Of a DNA stretch of 64,000 bases, positions 47,571 to 57,519 are shown one piece after another. The notes under the pieces are model-generated. The model was not told the DNA's origin. It did no database searches and saw only the letters and a program-made list of their open reading frames with translations. The stretch spans positions 434,001 to 498,000 of the forward strand of contig OZ025782.1 in NCBI GenBank assembly GCA_964019425.1, written 5' to 3'. The translations under genes were made by a program, and so were the position numbers. The stretch comes from Flectonema sp. DT1601. Taxonomy: Eukaryota > Euglenozoa > Diplonemea > Diplonemida > Diplonemidae. The stretch's first letter is position 1; every line of letters begins with the position of its first letter.

Positions 47571-49086
47571 AAAAATATATATTAGTCATTCCAAAAATAA
47601 CCGGCCGCGAAAACCAGTTTTGCTTCGAGCAGCCATTGGTCAAAAATGCATCCATTTTCGAGATTTTTTACGAGGTGGAAAGGTTCGGCCCCAATCTCTC
47701 ATTTTACGCGGTGGGATTATTTTTTTTTCACTTTTTTTACTGACCGTTGGAACCCGACAGGTGCGTTATGGGTACTAAGAGAATGTCACTGTCGGCACGG
47801 AAAAGTTAATCCTGTTGCTGCATTTAATTTTTTTCTGGAAAAAAAAGGGAAATGCATCAGAGATTGGCATTTTTTCTCGTAACTACACTTATTATTCCCT
47901 TAAGCACCAGCTTAAACTTCTCTCAATGAAGTGTCACACGTGCCACGAGATGCCAGCTGAGTGCTCCCCAGACAACTACAACTGCACCTCGCACACTAAC
48001 GCGAAAAGACGGAATCCGAAGTTCAACAAGCTTCTTGAGCCACTTCGCGGTAGTCTTGAAATCCCGGCGTATGCTCCTCTGCGCTCAATCTGCAACGCTT
48101 GCTACCAGCGAGCAAAAAGGCTGACTAGTGATCCGCATTACGCATCCGTCAGTATCCCTGCAGAGCCGATCAATCCGGAACCGCTCTCCGATATTTTTGA
48201 ACGCGTGAAAGAATCAGTTCCTGCTGTCCGTTCTCAGTTTTTGAGACTCTGTCTCACGCTAGGCTACACTGATAGCCAGATTAATTCCCGTGTCAGGGAT
48301 TCTTCAATGCGTAAGCTGCAGAGGCTGGAACAGCACGATCCCTCCCAATCAGTAAAGCAGCGCAGCCAAGACAGAGATATCTGGAACTTCTGGATTTCCA
48401 ATGCACGCCCTGAGTCAAACCGCGTGGTCCTCAGCAAAGACTACATAACCGGCGAGACAAGTAAAGAGACAGTCCTCCATGTAAGAGAACCATACCTTGC
48501 CTTGTGGAGTGCCTTCTGCAGAACTCACACAGCTATCTCATATGCTCAGTTTTGTGACAAAAGGCCTGCTCATGTCAAATCTTGTCCGAATAACCCTCGA
48601 TGCCGTTGCAGGTGGCACATGCAAATTGCACTTATCCTTCCTGCTTATATAAGACTTGTGGGCCTGAGAAGATTCAGCTAACCCGCTTGAGTGACCTACC
48701 ACTCATACTATGTCGAGACCCGTCTTACAACTGCTTCTTTGGCCACTGCAACCAATGCAGGCCGTTGAACTTATTCCATCCCAAGGCGTTAAAATCCTGC
48801 TGGCTGCTTTGTACCGATTGATGAAGATGATCCAAATGTGGGGGTTGGTGCGAGCCAACTTTCACCTGCTACCAACACTGAGAGTGAGTCTATTTCAGAA
48901 ACAACTGAACTCACCTCAGATTCTGGTGAGTCTTCTACTGACTCTTGCTCTGTTAGTGAATCTAGTTCTAGTTCCAGTTTCAGATCGCTGCGTTCAACTA
49001 GTTCTATTATCGGTTCATTGCCGGTAGGAAAACGAAGAAAGCCAGCAGTAAAAGTTGCCAAAAGAGCTAAGCCTAATCAAAAATAA
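47571..49086 (+). pseudogene. Cys-rich ORF with Ser-rich basic tail, frameshifted
   Basis: Best open part is 47815-48681. Zinc-binding-like clusters: ECHCRHGK, KCHTCHEMPAEC, CNACYQRAKR, CPNNPRCRC. A frameshift near 48610 leads into YPSCLYKTC..CFFGHCNQC, and another near 48790 leads to PIDEDDPNVG, a Ser-rich acidic stretch and a basic end (KRRKPAVKVAKRAK) stopping at 49086. An earlier frameshift is likely near 47870 at a T-run. I recognise no transposase or RT; it may be ORF1 of the element whose 3' region is repeat E. Confidence 0.5.
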
Positions 49087-49102
49087 AAATAGGCTAAGTG
49101 TA

Positions 49103-49482
49103 ATCACCCTCCATGCGATGCTTGCGCAGGGAGAGCCAAGGGTCGAGAACCCTGGAGATTACCTTTGTTTCTTTTTGTGACTGGATTGCAGTGGCGCAAC
49201 CCATCACCCCACCTGTTGGTATCTTTTTATTTTTTTTATTTAAAGAAAAAAGCAGGCTAAGTCGCCTGAGCTGGCATCGCCAGAATATTTAACTTCACAT
49301 GGCAATGTCAGCTCGTGAAGGGATCCAGTTGGATCAAAGGTTTTCTCCCCCCCACTCTATTTATCGTCATTGGTGCGCACCTTCGAACAGGAAGGCCAAC
49401 ACTGACGGAATTTTTTACTTCTCTTCCCAGGGTTGAACCTTGGGAAAAAAACAAACAATAAACACAGTGTAGACAAACATAT
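49103..49482 (+). repeat. Repeat E fragment with empty YR insertion site
   Basis: Same as 54272-54594 joined directly to 60061 onward. The uninterrupted sequence around 49425-49445 shows the site used by the YR element elsewhere. Confidence 0.85.
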
Positions 49483-49496
49483 TTTTTTTTTTTTAT

Positions 49497-49600
49497 GTGC
49501 AAGAGATACCAACACGCAAGAGATACCAACGCACAAACGAGATACCAGCACTTCCGAGATACCGACACACAAGAGATACCAAGACACTTAAGATACCAGC
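49497..49600. repeat. Minisatellite, AAGAGATACCAACAC-type units
   Basis: About six imperfect units of 15-20 bp with GAGATACC cores. Confidence 0.75.
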
Positions 49601-49737
49601 AAGGACAATGAGAGGTAGAATGAACTCTCCTCCTTGTGTCCGATCCTGATTATTTTTTGTTGAATTGGTAGTGTTACCTCAGTTTGCGACTCTCGTATCT
49701 GTGTTGTGTTAACTCATGTAAGTGATCTTAACTCCTG

Positions 49738-52700
49738 TTAAAAAATAAATAAAAAGAATTTAAAATAAAAAAAAAGAACAAACAATGTTATCATTGTTTT
49801 TTTTATCGTTCGACTTTGTCGACTAATTTCTATTTTCAGTTTTTTTCTTTAAAAAATAAATAAAAAGAATTTAAAATAAAAAAAAAGAATAAACAATGTT
49901 ATCATTGTTTTTTTTATCGATCGACTATGTCGATTACTTTCTATTTTCCGTCCTGGTCAAGACGCTAAACTGATTGTTTTTTTTTTTCAAAATTAATAAA
50001 AAATGAATATAAAAAAAAAATAAAAAAAAGAATAAACAATGTTATCATTGTTTTTTTTTATCGTTCGACTTTGTCGACTAATTTCTATTTTCCGTTTTTT
50101 TTCTTTAAAAAATAAATAAAAAGAATTTAAAATAAAAAAAAAGAATAAACAATGTTATCATTGTTTTTTTTATCGATCGACTATGTCGATCACTTTCTAT
50201 TTTCCGTCCTGGTCAAGACGCTGAACTGATTGTTTTTTTTTTAATAAATAAAAAGAAATAAAAAAAAAAAAAAAAAAAAAAGAATAAACAATGTTATCAT
50301 TGTTTTTTTATCGTTCGACTTTGTCGACTAATTTCTATTTTCCGTTTCTTTTCTTTAAAAAATAAATAAAAAGAATTTAAAATAAAAAAAAAAGAATAAA
50401 CAATGTTATCATTGTTTTTTTTATCGATCGACTATGTCGATCACTTTCTATTTTCCGTCCTGGTCAAGACGCTAAACTGATTTTTTTTTTTAATAAATAA
50501 AAAGAAATAAAAAAAAAAAAAAAAAGAATAAACAATGTTATCATTGTTTTTTTATCGTTCGACTTTGTCGACTAATTTCTATTTTCCGTTTCTTTTCTTT
50601 AAAAAATAAATAAAAAGAATTTAAAATAAAAAAAAAGAATAAACAATGTTATCATTGTTTTTTTATCGATCGACTATGTCGATCACTTTCTATTTTCCGT
50701 CCTGGTCAAGACGCTAAACTGATTGTTTTTTTTTTTCGAAACTAATAAAAAAGAATATAAAAAAATTAAAAAAAAAGAATAAACAATGTTATCATTGTTT
50801 TTTTATCGTTCGACTTTGTCGACTAATTTCTATTTTCCGTTTCTTTTCTTTAAAAAATAAATAAAAAGAATTTAAAATAAAAAAAAAGAATAAACAATGT
50901 TATCATTGTTTTTTTATCGATCGACTATGTCGATCACTTTCTATTTTCCGTCCTGGTCAAGACGCTAAACTGATTGTTTTTTTTTCGAAATTAATAAAAA
51001 AGAATATAAAAAAATTAAAAAAAAAGAATAAACAATGTTATCATTGTTTTTTTATCGTTCGACTTTGTCGACTAATTTCTATTTTCCGTTTTTTTCTTTA
51101 AAAATAAATAAAAAGAATTTAAAATAAAAAAAAAAGAATAAACAATGTTATCATTGTTTTTTTTTATCGATCGACTATGTCGATTACTTTCTATTTTCCG
51201 TCCTGGTCAAGACGCTAAACTGATTGTTTTTTTTTTTTTCAAAATTAATAAAAAAGAATATAAAAAAAAAATAAAAAAAAGAATAAACAATGTTATCATT
51301 GTTTTTTTTATCGTTCGACTTTGTCGACTAATTTCTATTTTCCGTTTTTTTTTCTTTAAAAATAAAAAAAAAAGAATAAACAATGTTATCATTGTTTTTT
51401 TATCGATCGACTATGTCGATTACTTTCTATTTTCCGTCCTGGTCAAGACGCTAAACTGATTGTTTTTTTTTTTTCAAAATTAATAAAAAAGAATATAAAA
51501 AAAAATAAAAAAAAAAAGAATAAACAATGTTATCATTGTTTTTTTTTTTATCGTTCGACTTTGTTGACTAATTTCTATTTTCCGTTTTTTTTCTTTTTAA
51601 AAAATAAATAAAAAGAATTTAAAAAAAAAAAAAAAAGAATAAACAATGTTATCATTGTTTTTTTTATCGATCGACTATGTCGATTACTTTCTATTTTCCG
51701 TCCTGGTCAAGACGCTAAACTGATTGTTTTTTTTTTTTCAAAATTAATAAAAAAGAATAGAAAAAAAAAAAAAAATAAAAAAATAGAATAAACAATGTTA
51801 TCATTGTTTTTTTTTTATCGTTCGACCTTGTTGACTATTTTCTGTTTTCCATTTTTTTTTTTTTTAAAAAATAAATAAAAAGAATTTAAAAAAAAAAAAA
51901 AAAGAATAAACAATGTTATCATTGTTTTTTTTTTTATCGTTCGACTTTGTTGACTAATTTCTATTTTCCGTTTCTTTTCTTTAAAAAATAAATAAAAAGA
52001 ATTTAAAAAAAAAAAAAAAGAATAAACAATGTTATCATTGTTTTTTTTTTTATCGTTCGACTTTGTTGACTAATTTCTATTTTCCGTTTTTTTTCTTTTT
52101 AAAAAATAAATAAAAAGAATTTAAAAAAAAAAAAAAAAGAATAAACAATATTATCATTGTTTTTTTTTTATCGATCGACTATGTCGATCACTTTCTATTT
52201 TCCGTCCTGGTCAAGACGCTAAACTGATTGTTTTTTTTTTTTTTTTCAAAATTAATAAAAAAGAATATAAAAAAAATACAAAAAAAAGAATAAACAATGT
52301 TATCATTGTTTTTTTTTATCGTTCGACTTTGTCGACTAATTTCTATTTTCCGTTTTTTTTTTTCTTTAAAAAATAAATAAAAAAAAAATTAAAAAAAAAA
52401 AGATTAAACAATGTTATCATTGTTTTTTTATCGATCGACTATGTCGATTACTTTCTATTTTCCGTCCTGGTCAAGACGCTAAACTGATTGTTTTTTTTTT
52501 TTCAAAATTAATAAAAAAGAATATAAAAAAAAAAAAAAAAAAAAAAAAGAATAAACAATGTTATCATTGTTTTTTTTTTTTTTATCGTTCGACTTTGTCG
52601 ACTAATTTTTATTTTCCGTTTTTTTTTCTTTAAAAAATAAATAATAAGAATTTAAAAAAAAAAAAAAAAAAAAAGAATAAACAATGTTATCATTGTTTTT

Positions 52701-52925
52701 TTATCGATCGACTATGTCGATCACTTTCTATTTTCCGTCCTGGTCAAGACGCTAAACTGATTGTTTTTTCTTTAAAATAATTAAAAGGATTTAAAAAAAA
52801 AAAAAAAAAAAAAAATGAATAAACAATGTTATCATTGTTTTTTTTCTATCGATCGACTATGTCGATTAATTTCTATTTTCCGTCCCGATCGAGACGCTAA
52901 ACTGATTGTTTCCTTTTTTTTAAAT
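49738..52925. repeat. Dimeric satellite array, about 250-bp higher-order unit
   Basis: Alternating monomers share AACAATGTTATCATTGTT (perfect hairpin). Type a has ATCGTTCGACTTTGTCGAC; type b has ATCGATCGACTATGTCGAT plus GTCCTGGTCAAGACGC. The GTCCTGGTCAAGAC motif recurs about every 240-270 bp (for example 49951, 50211, 50459, 50700, 50951). Separated by A/T runs. No coding potential. Confidence 0.92.
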
Positions 52926-52932
52926 AATAAAT

Positions 52933-52963
<31 letters not shown>

Positions 52964-53144
52964 ATCTCCCTGCTATCCTCATATCCCCACAATAATATTA
53001 TACCTTTTCATTTTCTCTTTCCTTTTCTGGTCTTTTTTTTTTTTTTTTTTTTTTTTTCCTTTTTCATACAACGTTTTTTATTTATATTTTATTTTTTTTT
53101 TTTTTATTTTTTTCATGTTTGATTATTTCCTCTTCATATTTTTT

Positions 53145-53176
<32 letters not shown>

Positions 53177-53369
53177 CTCTGCCTCTCTCTTAATTCTGTT
53201 CGTTTCTTTGAAACGAAAATTCATTTGAATATTATTCCTTGGTCAGCAACAGTCATTGTCGCCCTCTGGGCCTGTTAAAAAAAAAAAAAAATAAAAAGAA
53301 AGTTTACATCGGGAATAGGGCAGGAGCCAAAAGCTCCCAGTCCGTTACTTCCCACTCTATCGAATTCCC
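52926..53369 (+). repeat. H repeat, plus orientation
   Basis: Poly-T-rich 5' part and the conserved H 3' terminus ending at about 53366, directly joined to repeat E. With the inverted H at 47287-47570 it brackets a 6-kb region, but the ends are LINE-like 3' ends rather than clear transposon TIRs. Confidence 0.8.
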
Positions 53370-53706
53370 GCCGGACATCTGCAGAGCAGCGATCGATGTC
53401 GATGTCTTCGTTGTCGAACTTCCTGGCGTTTATGTTTTTGTTTTTAACAACAACACAACACCAACTAACAGGTTTGTCTCATTGCCCGTTCTTTCTTGTT
53501 TCCCTTTGCCGCCGGAAGAACGAAGGTCGACGGAGGTCCGAAGCATTGCTTGCGATGATGTTCCGGTATGTGTTGCGTCTCTGTTATTTGTTTGTTTCAA
53601 CTCAATTGGTTCATCTCAGGTTTTAGAAGTCTTCGTCCTGTTCGTTGGGAAGGGCCTGAATCAAAAGTTCACTGCCCCTATTCCTCTCCCAAATTTCTTA
53701 TTCAGC
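53370..53706 (+). repeat. Repeat E, 3' part
   Basis: 5'-truncated E ending with TGAAT-CAAAA-GTTCA and ...CTCCCAAATTTCTTATT at 53706; the next E starts at 53707. Confidence 0.8.
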
Positions 53707-54594
53707 TTGCCACATGACTGTGTGACATTATTGCTACATTGTAGCTCCCCTACAAAAACCTTATTTTTTGCAGTTGTCTTTTGGTTGTAGCAACTTTTAT
53801 TTTATGCTTTTCTAATGTCCCAAAGTTGGTTTATTTTACTTTTTTTTTTCTGCAAGGGAACAGTCCAAAGCATAAGTCCGAACAGCCCTAAGGCCAGTGA
53901 ACGCACTGATTGTTAGGTATTGTATTCCAGGGAAAGTTTGGTTTGTATACTTTATTTTTATTTTATTTTATTTAATTTGTTAAAAGAAAACAGGTAACTT
54001 TACATGAGCATCGGCTCGAACGGCTCTGGCGAAGCGAGTGAACGAGTCTGATTGCTGAGTATTGTATTCTGTTTTCTTGTTCTTTTTTTAATTTATTTCA
54101 AACAGGGCAACAGGGGGAAAGTTTGGTTTGTATCCCCTGGGTGTTTAGCGTCACCTGTTGAGGTGTAATGTATTCTGTTTACTTCTATCCCTTTGTTTTT
54201 TTTTTTTTTTTTTTTTATTTCAAACAGGACAGCAGGGGGAAAGTTTGTTTCGTACCCCCCGGGTGCTTAGCGTCACCCTCCATGCGATGCTTTCGCAGGG
54301 AGAGCCAAGGGTCGAGAACCCTGGAGATTACCTTTGTTTCTTTTTGTGACTGGATTGCAGTGGCGCAACCCATCACCCCACCTGTTGGTATCTTTTTATT
54401 TTTTTTATTTAAAGAAAAAAGCAGGCTAAGTCGCCTGAGCTGGCATCGCCAGAATATTTAACTTCACATGGCAATGTCAGCTCGTGAAGGGATCCAGTTG
54501 GATCAAAGGTTTTCTCCCCCCCACTCTATTTATCGTCATTGGTGCGCACCTTCGAACAGGAAGGCCAACACTGACGGAATTTTTTACTTCTCTT
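53707..54594 (+). repeat. Repeat E, 5' part, interrupted by YR element
   Basis: 888 bp of E, completed by 60061-60449 on the other side of the inserted YR retrotransposon (full E about 1.28 kb). Confidence 0.85.
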
Positions 54595-55038
54595 TCATAG
54601 TTTACTCAGGGAATGATCACCAAGTCCACTTTTGTGCCTTTTTCTTACTGTTTTTTACTTTAAATTTTTCTGGTTAAAAATACCAAAAATTGTGCCGTGA
54701 CCGGGAATTGAACCCCCGACCACGGTTACGTAAGCGATTTAAGGTCGACGACCATAACAACTCGGCTATGCAGGCTCTGGTACGTCGAAAATTATTTTAT
54801 ACTTATTACTTTTCTGTCCTAACGGAACGGAAAATGAAAAATGTCCTTCCTTATCTAAAATGCACTCTGCACCTATTATGTTGGTTCAGCAGTGGCTTAT
54901 CGAACTTATTAGCTCTCGTTGCACTGGTTAGCGCTGTGTTTGAGACGTTATATTATATCGGTACACTTTTAACTAATATGTTACTTCCTTTCCTTAGCAA
55001 ATTTTGCTCTTTTTGTTATTTCTCTAAAACAAAAGAAT
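54595..55038 (+). repeat. Split repeat A1 (444 bp)
   Basis: Identical in layout to A2 (59375-59818) and to 61343-61786. Its last two bases are the first two of the gag ATG. Confidence 0.93.
54693..54775 (-). other. tRNA-Leu(TAA)-like sequence in A1
   Basis: 83 nt with box A-like TAGCCGAGTTG, a CTTAAA-type anticodon loop (TAA), a class II-length variable arm and a GGTTCAATTCC-type T loop. Acceptor and anticodon stems pair only partly, so probably a tRNA-derived promoter or relic rather than a tRNA gene. Repeated in A2 and in the truncated copy. Confidence 0.6.
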
Positions 55039-56317
55039 GTCTACACCACCAATTGTGGAAATTCCGCATGTAGAATCTGAGATGGATTTAGATTCAATTC
55101 TGTTTGAGGATTTGAGGACGGTGAGAGCACAATCACCACGTGCCACCATCGGGGAAGCAGGGACGTTTTGGGATCCCCAATCCAAAATGTCCGAAGAGAT
55201 GATGAAAAACAATTCGTTGGCCTTGATAGGAAGAGAAGCGGTGTATTGTATGAGGAAGGAAGGGGAATCAAGTTGGAATTGGTATTGTGGCTTATTGTCA
55301 ATGGTGGGTAATACGGGGAGGGTAACCTTGTCAAATTCGACAAGTCTTTTAAGGGGTGTGTATCGACACACGGGGCCGGACGAAACATTCGACTTTCCAC
55401 ATGCGGGCTTTGAATATGCCCATGTGATAAGCAAGGATGTGTATTGGGATGAGTGGTCCAAAAGGTTAGTTCTAGAAAATGAACAAAAGATGTTAGGCAT
55501 GTGCCAAAAGGTAACTAATTTGGAATCGCAGGTGGCGTCATTGTTATCGCCACAGATGCATGGTGCGCAACCCCAGCCACAGATGCATGGTGTGCAACCC
55601 CAGCCACAGATGCATGGTGCGCAACCCCAGCCACAGATGCATGGTGCGCAACCCCAGCCACAAATTCAACAAGAGAGTGGTATGATGCAACAAATGATGG
55701 CACTATTATCGCAAAATCAACAATTATGTCAGATGCAGTTGCAGCATTCATCGGAATTATTAAAAAAGAAGTCAGCAGATGTGTGTCAATTGTCACCAGA
55801 GAACATCGAATGTCTGGATTTTGATCTAGCGACGGATGCGACTAACGTGTTACAATGGCGCGATATTTTGGCGCAGGGTGGATCAGAAAGGTTGCTGGAT
55901 AAACTAGAAAACAAATACTGGTCAGTGCACAGGGGTAAATTGGCCACGAGGGAGTTAAGGGAGTTGAAGGCAGCCTTTGAAATTGTAAGAGATAATGTGA
56001 GGGTGGCAAGTACTAGATCAGCGGACTGGATTACTTCCAAACCATTGGTTCGGAGTATGAATAAATCATTGGAGTCGTTGATTATGAAATGGGAGTACAC
56101 GACGAAAAGGATTAGCTCTGACGATATTGAACGAAGGGTCAAATCAGGGATGTTGTTTGAGAAGGCAGTGAGGATGGCAGAGGTTGATGCAGAGAAAAAG
56201 CACAAGATAGAAATGAGCGGGAAAGGGTATAAGGGGAGTTGGAATCCACGGAATTTCGAGTACAGGGGAAAAGGGTTCTCGGGAAACGTTGGGGGGGCTG
56301 GCAAAGGTCACAAATGA
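55037..56317 (+). CDS. gag-like protein of YR retrotransposon
   Basis: 426 aa from an ATG at the A1 edge. It has a mixed N-terminal domain, four QMHGAQPQP-type 9-residue repeats (55553-55660), a conserved core (TNVLQWRDILAQGGSERLLD, ATRELRELKAAFEIVRDN, SSDDIERRVKSG) found also in the gag relics at 16496-17020 and 21767-22336, and a Gly/Lys-rich basic C terminus suited to RNA binding. No CCHC knuckle seen. Expected role: particle formation. The TGA stop is followed in the same frame by the recombinase. Confidence 0.85.
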   Translation: MSTPPIVEIPHVESEMDLDSILFEDLRTVRAQSPRATIGEAGTFWDPQSKMSEEMMKNNSLALIGREAVYCMRKEGESSWNWYCGLLSMVGNTGRVTLSNSTSLLRGVYRHTGPDETFDFPHAGFEYAHVISKDVYWDEWSKRLVLENEQKMLGMCQKVTNLESQVASLLSPQMHGAQPQPQMHGVQPQPQMHGAQPQPQMHGAQPQPQIQQESGMMQQMMALLSQNQQLCQMQLQHSSELLKKKSADVCQLSPENIECLDFDLATDATNVLQWRDILAQGGSERLLDKLENKYWSVHRGKLATRELRELKAAFEIVRDNVRVASTRSADWITSKPLVRSMNKSLESLIMKWEYTTKRISSDDIERRVKSGMLFEKAVRMAEVDAEKKHKIEMSGKGYKGSWNPRNFEYRGKGFSGNVGGAGKGHK

Positions 56318-57424
56318 ACCGAGGTCAGCCCCGAGTTAGTAAAGCGGTTTTTAAGCCGCGATCAGGGAGGCACTTGCCAAAGAAGGTCAGTGTCAGAAGA
56401 GTTAGCTCAAGTTCCAGATCGTATTTTGGAAATAAGGGAGAAGATTCTGCGATCAGAAGGGGCCGAGGTGTCGACGTTGATCGGCAGTCTTATGAAGAAC
56501 CGAATCGAGGATCAGGTGAGGAGGGTCCAAAGAGGTCGGAACAAAGAGTTTTCAATGGACCTGAACGAGTCGCTGTTAGTTATGGAAGAGATCGCAGGAA
56601 AGATGTGGGCCCAAAGTACGATGCGAAACCGCCAGTGCTTGTGGGATCGTTTATTGATTTGGGTGGAGCGGAACGATGTTCCGGTAAACCAGGACACAGT
56701 GGCGCTGTTTGTGACAGCAACGAAAGTTTCAAAGCAGGGAATGCTGGCTTATTCAAAGGCATTCTCAGGCATGCTGAAGAGGATGGGATTGGAGAACGAA
56801 ACGTTGAAGCAGTTGGCAGCGGCGTTGAGAGCGGACGGGGCTGCAGTCCCATTAGATCAAGCGGAGCCAATAGATCGGTTTACTTTAATCGCATGGGCGA
56901 TGAGACAAGATGTCCAGTTGAGAGTGGGCTTGTTGATCGCTTGGAAGTCGGTAGCGAGATGGGGAGAAGTTTGGAAGTTGGGAAGGAGAAATTTCATTTT
57001 CGTTTCTGTGGAAGAGATCATTGTGGACTGGTGGGATGTTCCGAAGGGACGAAGGGAAGATCCCTTCAGGCCGTCCAGATGGGTAGTGATAAGAGGATAC
57101 CTGACATCGGAGATAGCACAGGGCTTGCAAATGATGGGAAACTTTATAGCTCTAACAAGGGTATCAACAAGAAGTCTGGATGCTTTGTGGAGAAAGGACC
57201 TGTTAATGAAGAAGTTTTCAGCCCATTCAATAAAAAGGGGATCGATTTCTCATATTATGGGTCTGATGTCAACTGGAAGCAAAATCGACGAGGTCGTCAT
57301 GGGAAGACTGCTGAAGCATTCTTCGAAGAGCGATCCCTTTTCAGGGGTAACGATTCGGTATGGAGGAGACCCGGTGAGCATGGCCCGAGCATTGAGAACG
57401 GGAGAGATAACGGTGTTGTTGTGA
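56318..57424 (+). CDS. Tyrosine recombinase of YR retrotransposon
   Basis: Same frame as gag, open directly after its TGA. No ATG until about 56492, so readthrough or an internal start is needed. Catalytic blocks in order: ARWGEV (Arg I), AHSIKRG (His-x-x-Lys-Arg), LLKHSS (His) and TIRYGG (nucleophile Tyr, codon at 57359-57361). Known role: recombination of a circular cDNA intermediate into the genome. The -1 frame is open through the entire gene and runs into RT. Confidence 0.92.
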   Translation, partial: TEVSPELVKRFLSRDQGGTCQRRSVSEELAQVPDRILEIREKILRSEGAEVSTLIGSLMKNRIEDQVRRVQRGRNKEFSMDLNESLLVMEEIAGKMWAQSTMRNRQCLWDRLLIWVERNDVPVNQDTVALFVTATKVSKQGMLAYSKAFSGMLKRMGLENETLKQLAAALRADGAAVPLDQAEPIDRFTLIAWAMRQDVQLRVGLLIAWKSVARWGEVWKLGRRNFIFVSVEEIIVDWWDVPKGRREDPFRPSRWVVIRGYLTSEIAQGLQMMGNFIALTRVSTRSLDALWRKDLLMKKFSAHSIKRGSISHIMGLMSTGSKIDEVVMGRLLKHSSKSDPFSGVTIRYGGDPVSMARALRTGEITVLL

Positions 57425-57519
57425 GAAGACATAATATTTGTAGACGACCGAAACGATCGGTATTACCAAGATCTTTAGAAGAAAAGAATTCCCCCCTGCA
57501 TGTAACGAAAATTGAACCC

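Noticed and set aside
49738-52925. CRISPR-like array from regular hairpin repeats
   Set aside because: Spacers are A/T runs that are not unique, units are two alternating monomers of about 120 bp, and no cas-like gene is present.
47287-53366. A 6-kb DNA transposon bounded by inverted H copies as TIRs
   Set aside because: H ends are the 3' end of a LINE family with variable 5' lengths, and other H copies occur singly, so inverted orientation here is probably chance.
54693-54775. Functional tRNA-Leu gene
   Set aside because: Three acceptor pairs and part of the anticodon stem do not match; repeated inside a mobile element.
54690-55073. 127-codon frame beginning CRDRELNPRP
   Set aside because: This peptide is the usual by-product of translating a tRNA T arm. 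The region is the tRNA-like part of A1.
55515-55796. Minus-strand frame with VAGVAHHAS repeats
   Set aside because: Shadow of the gag 9-residue repeats.
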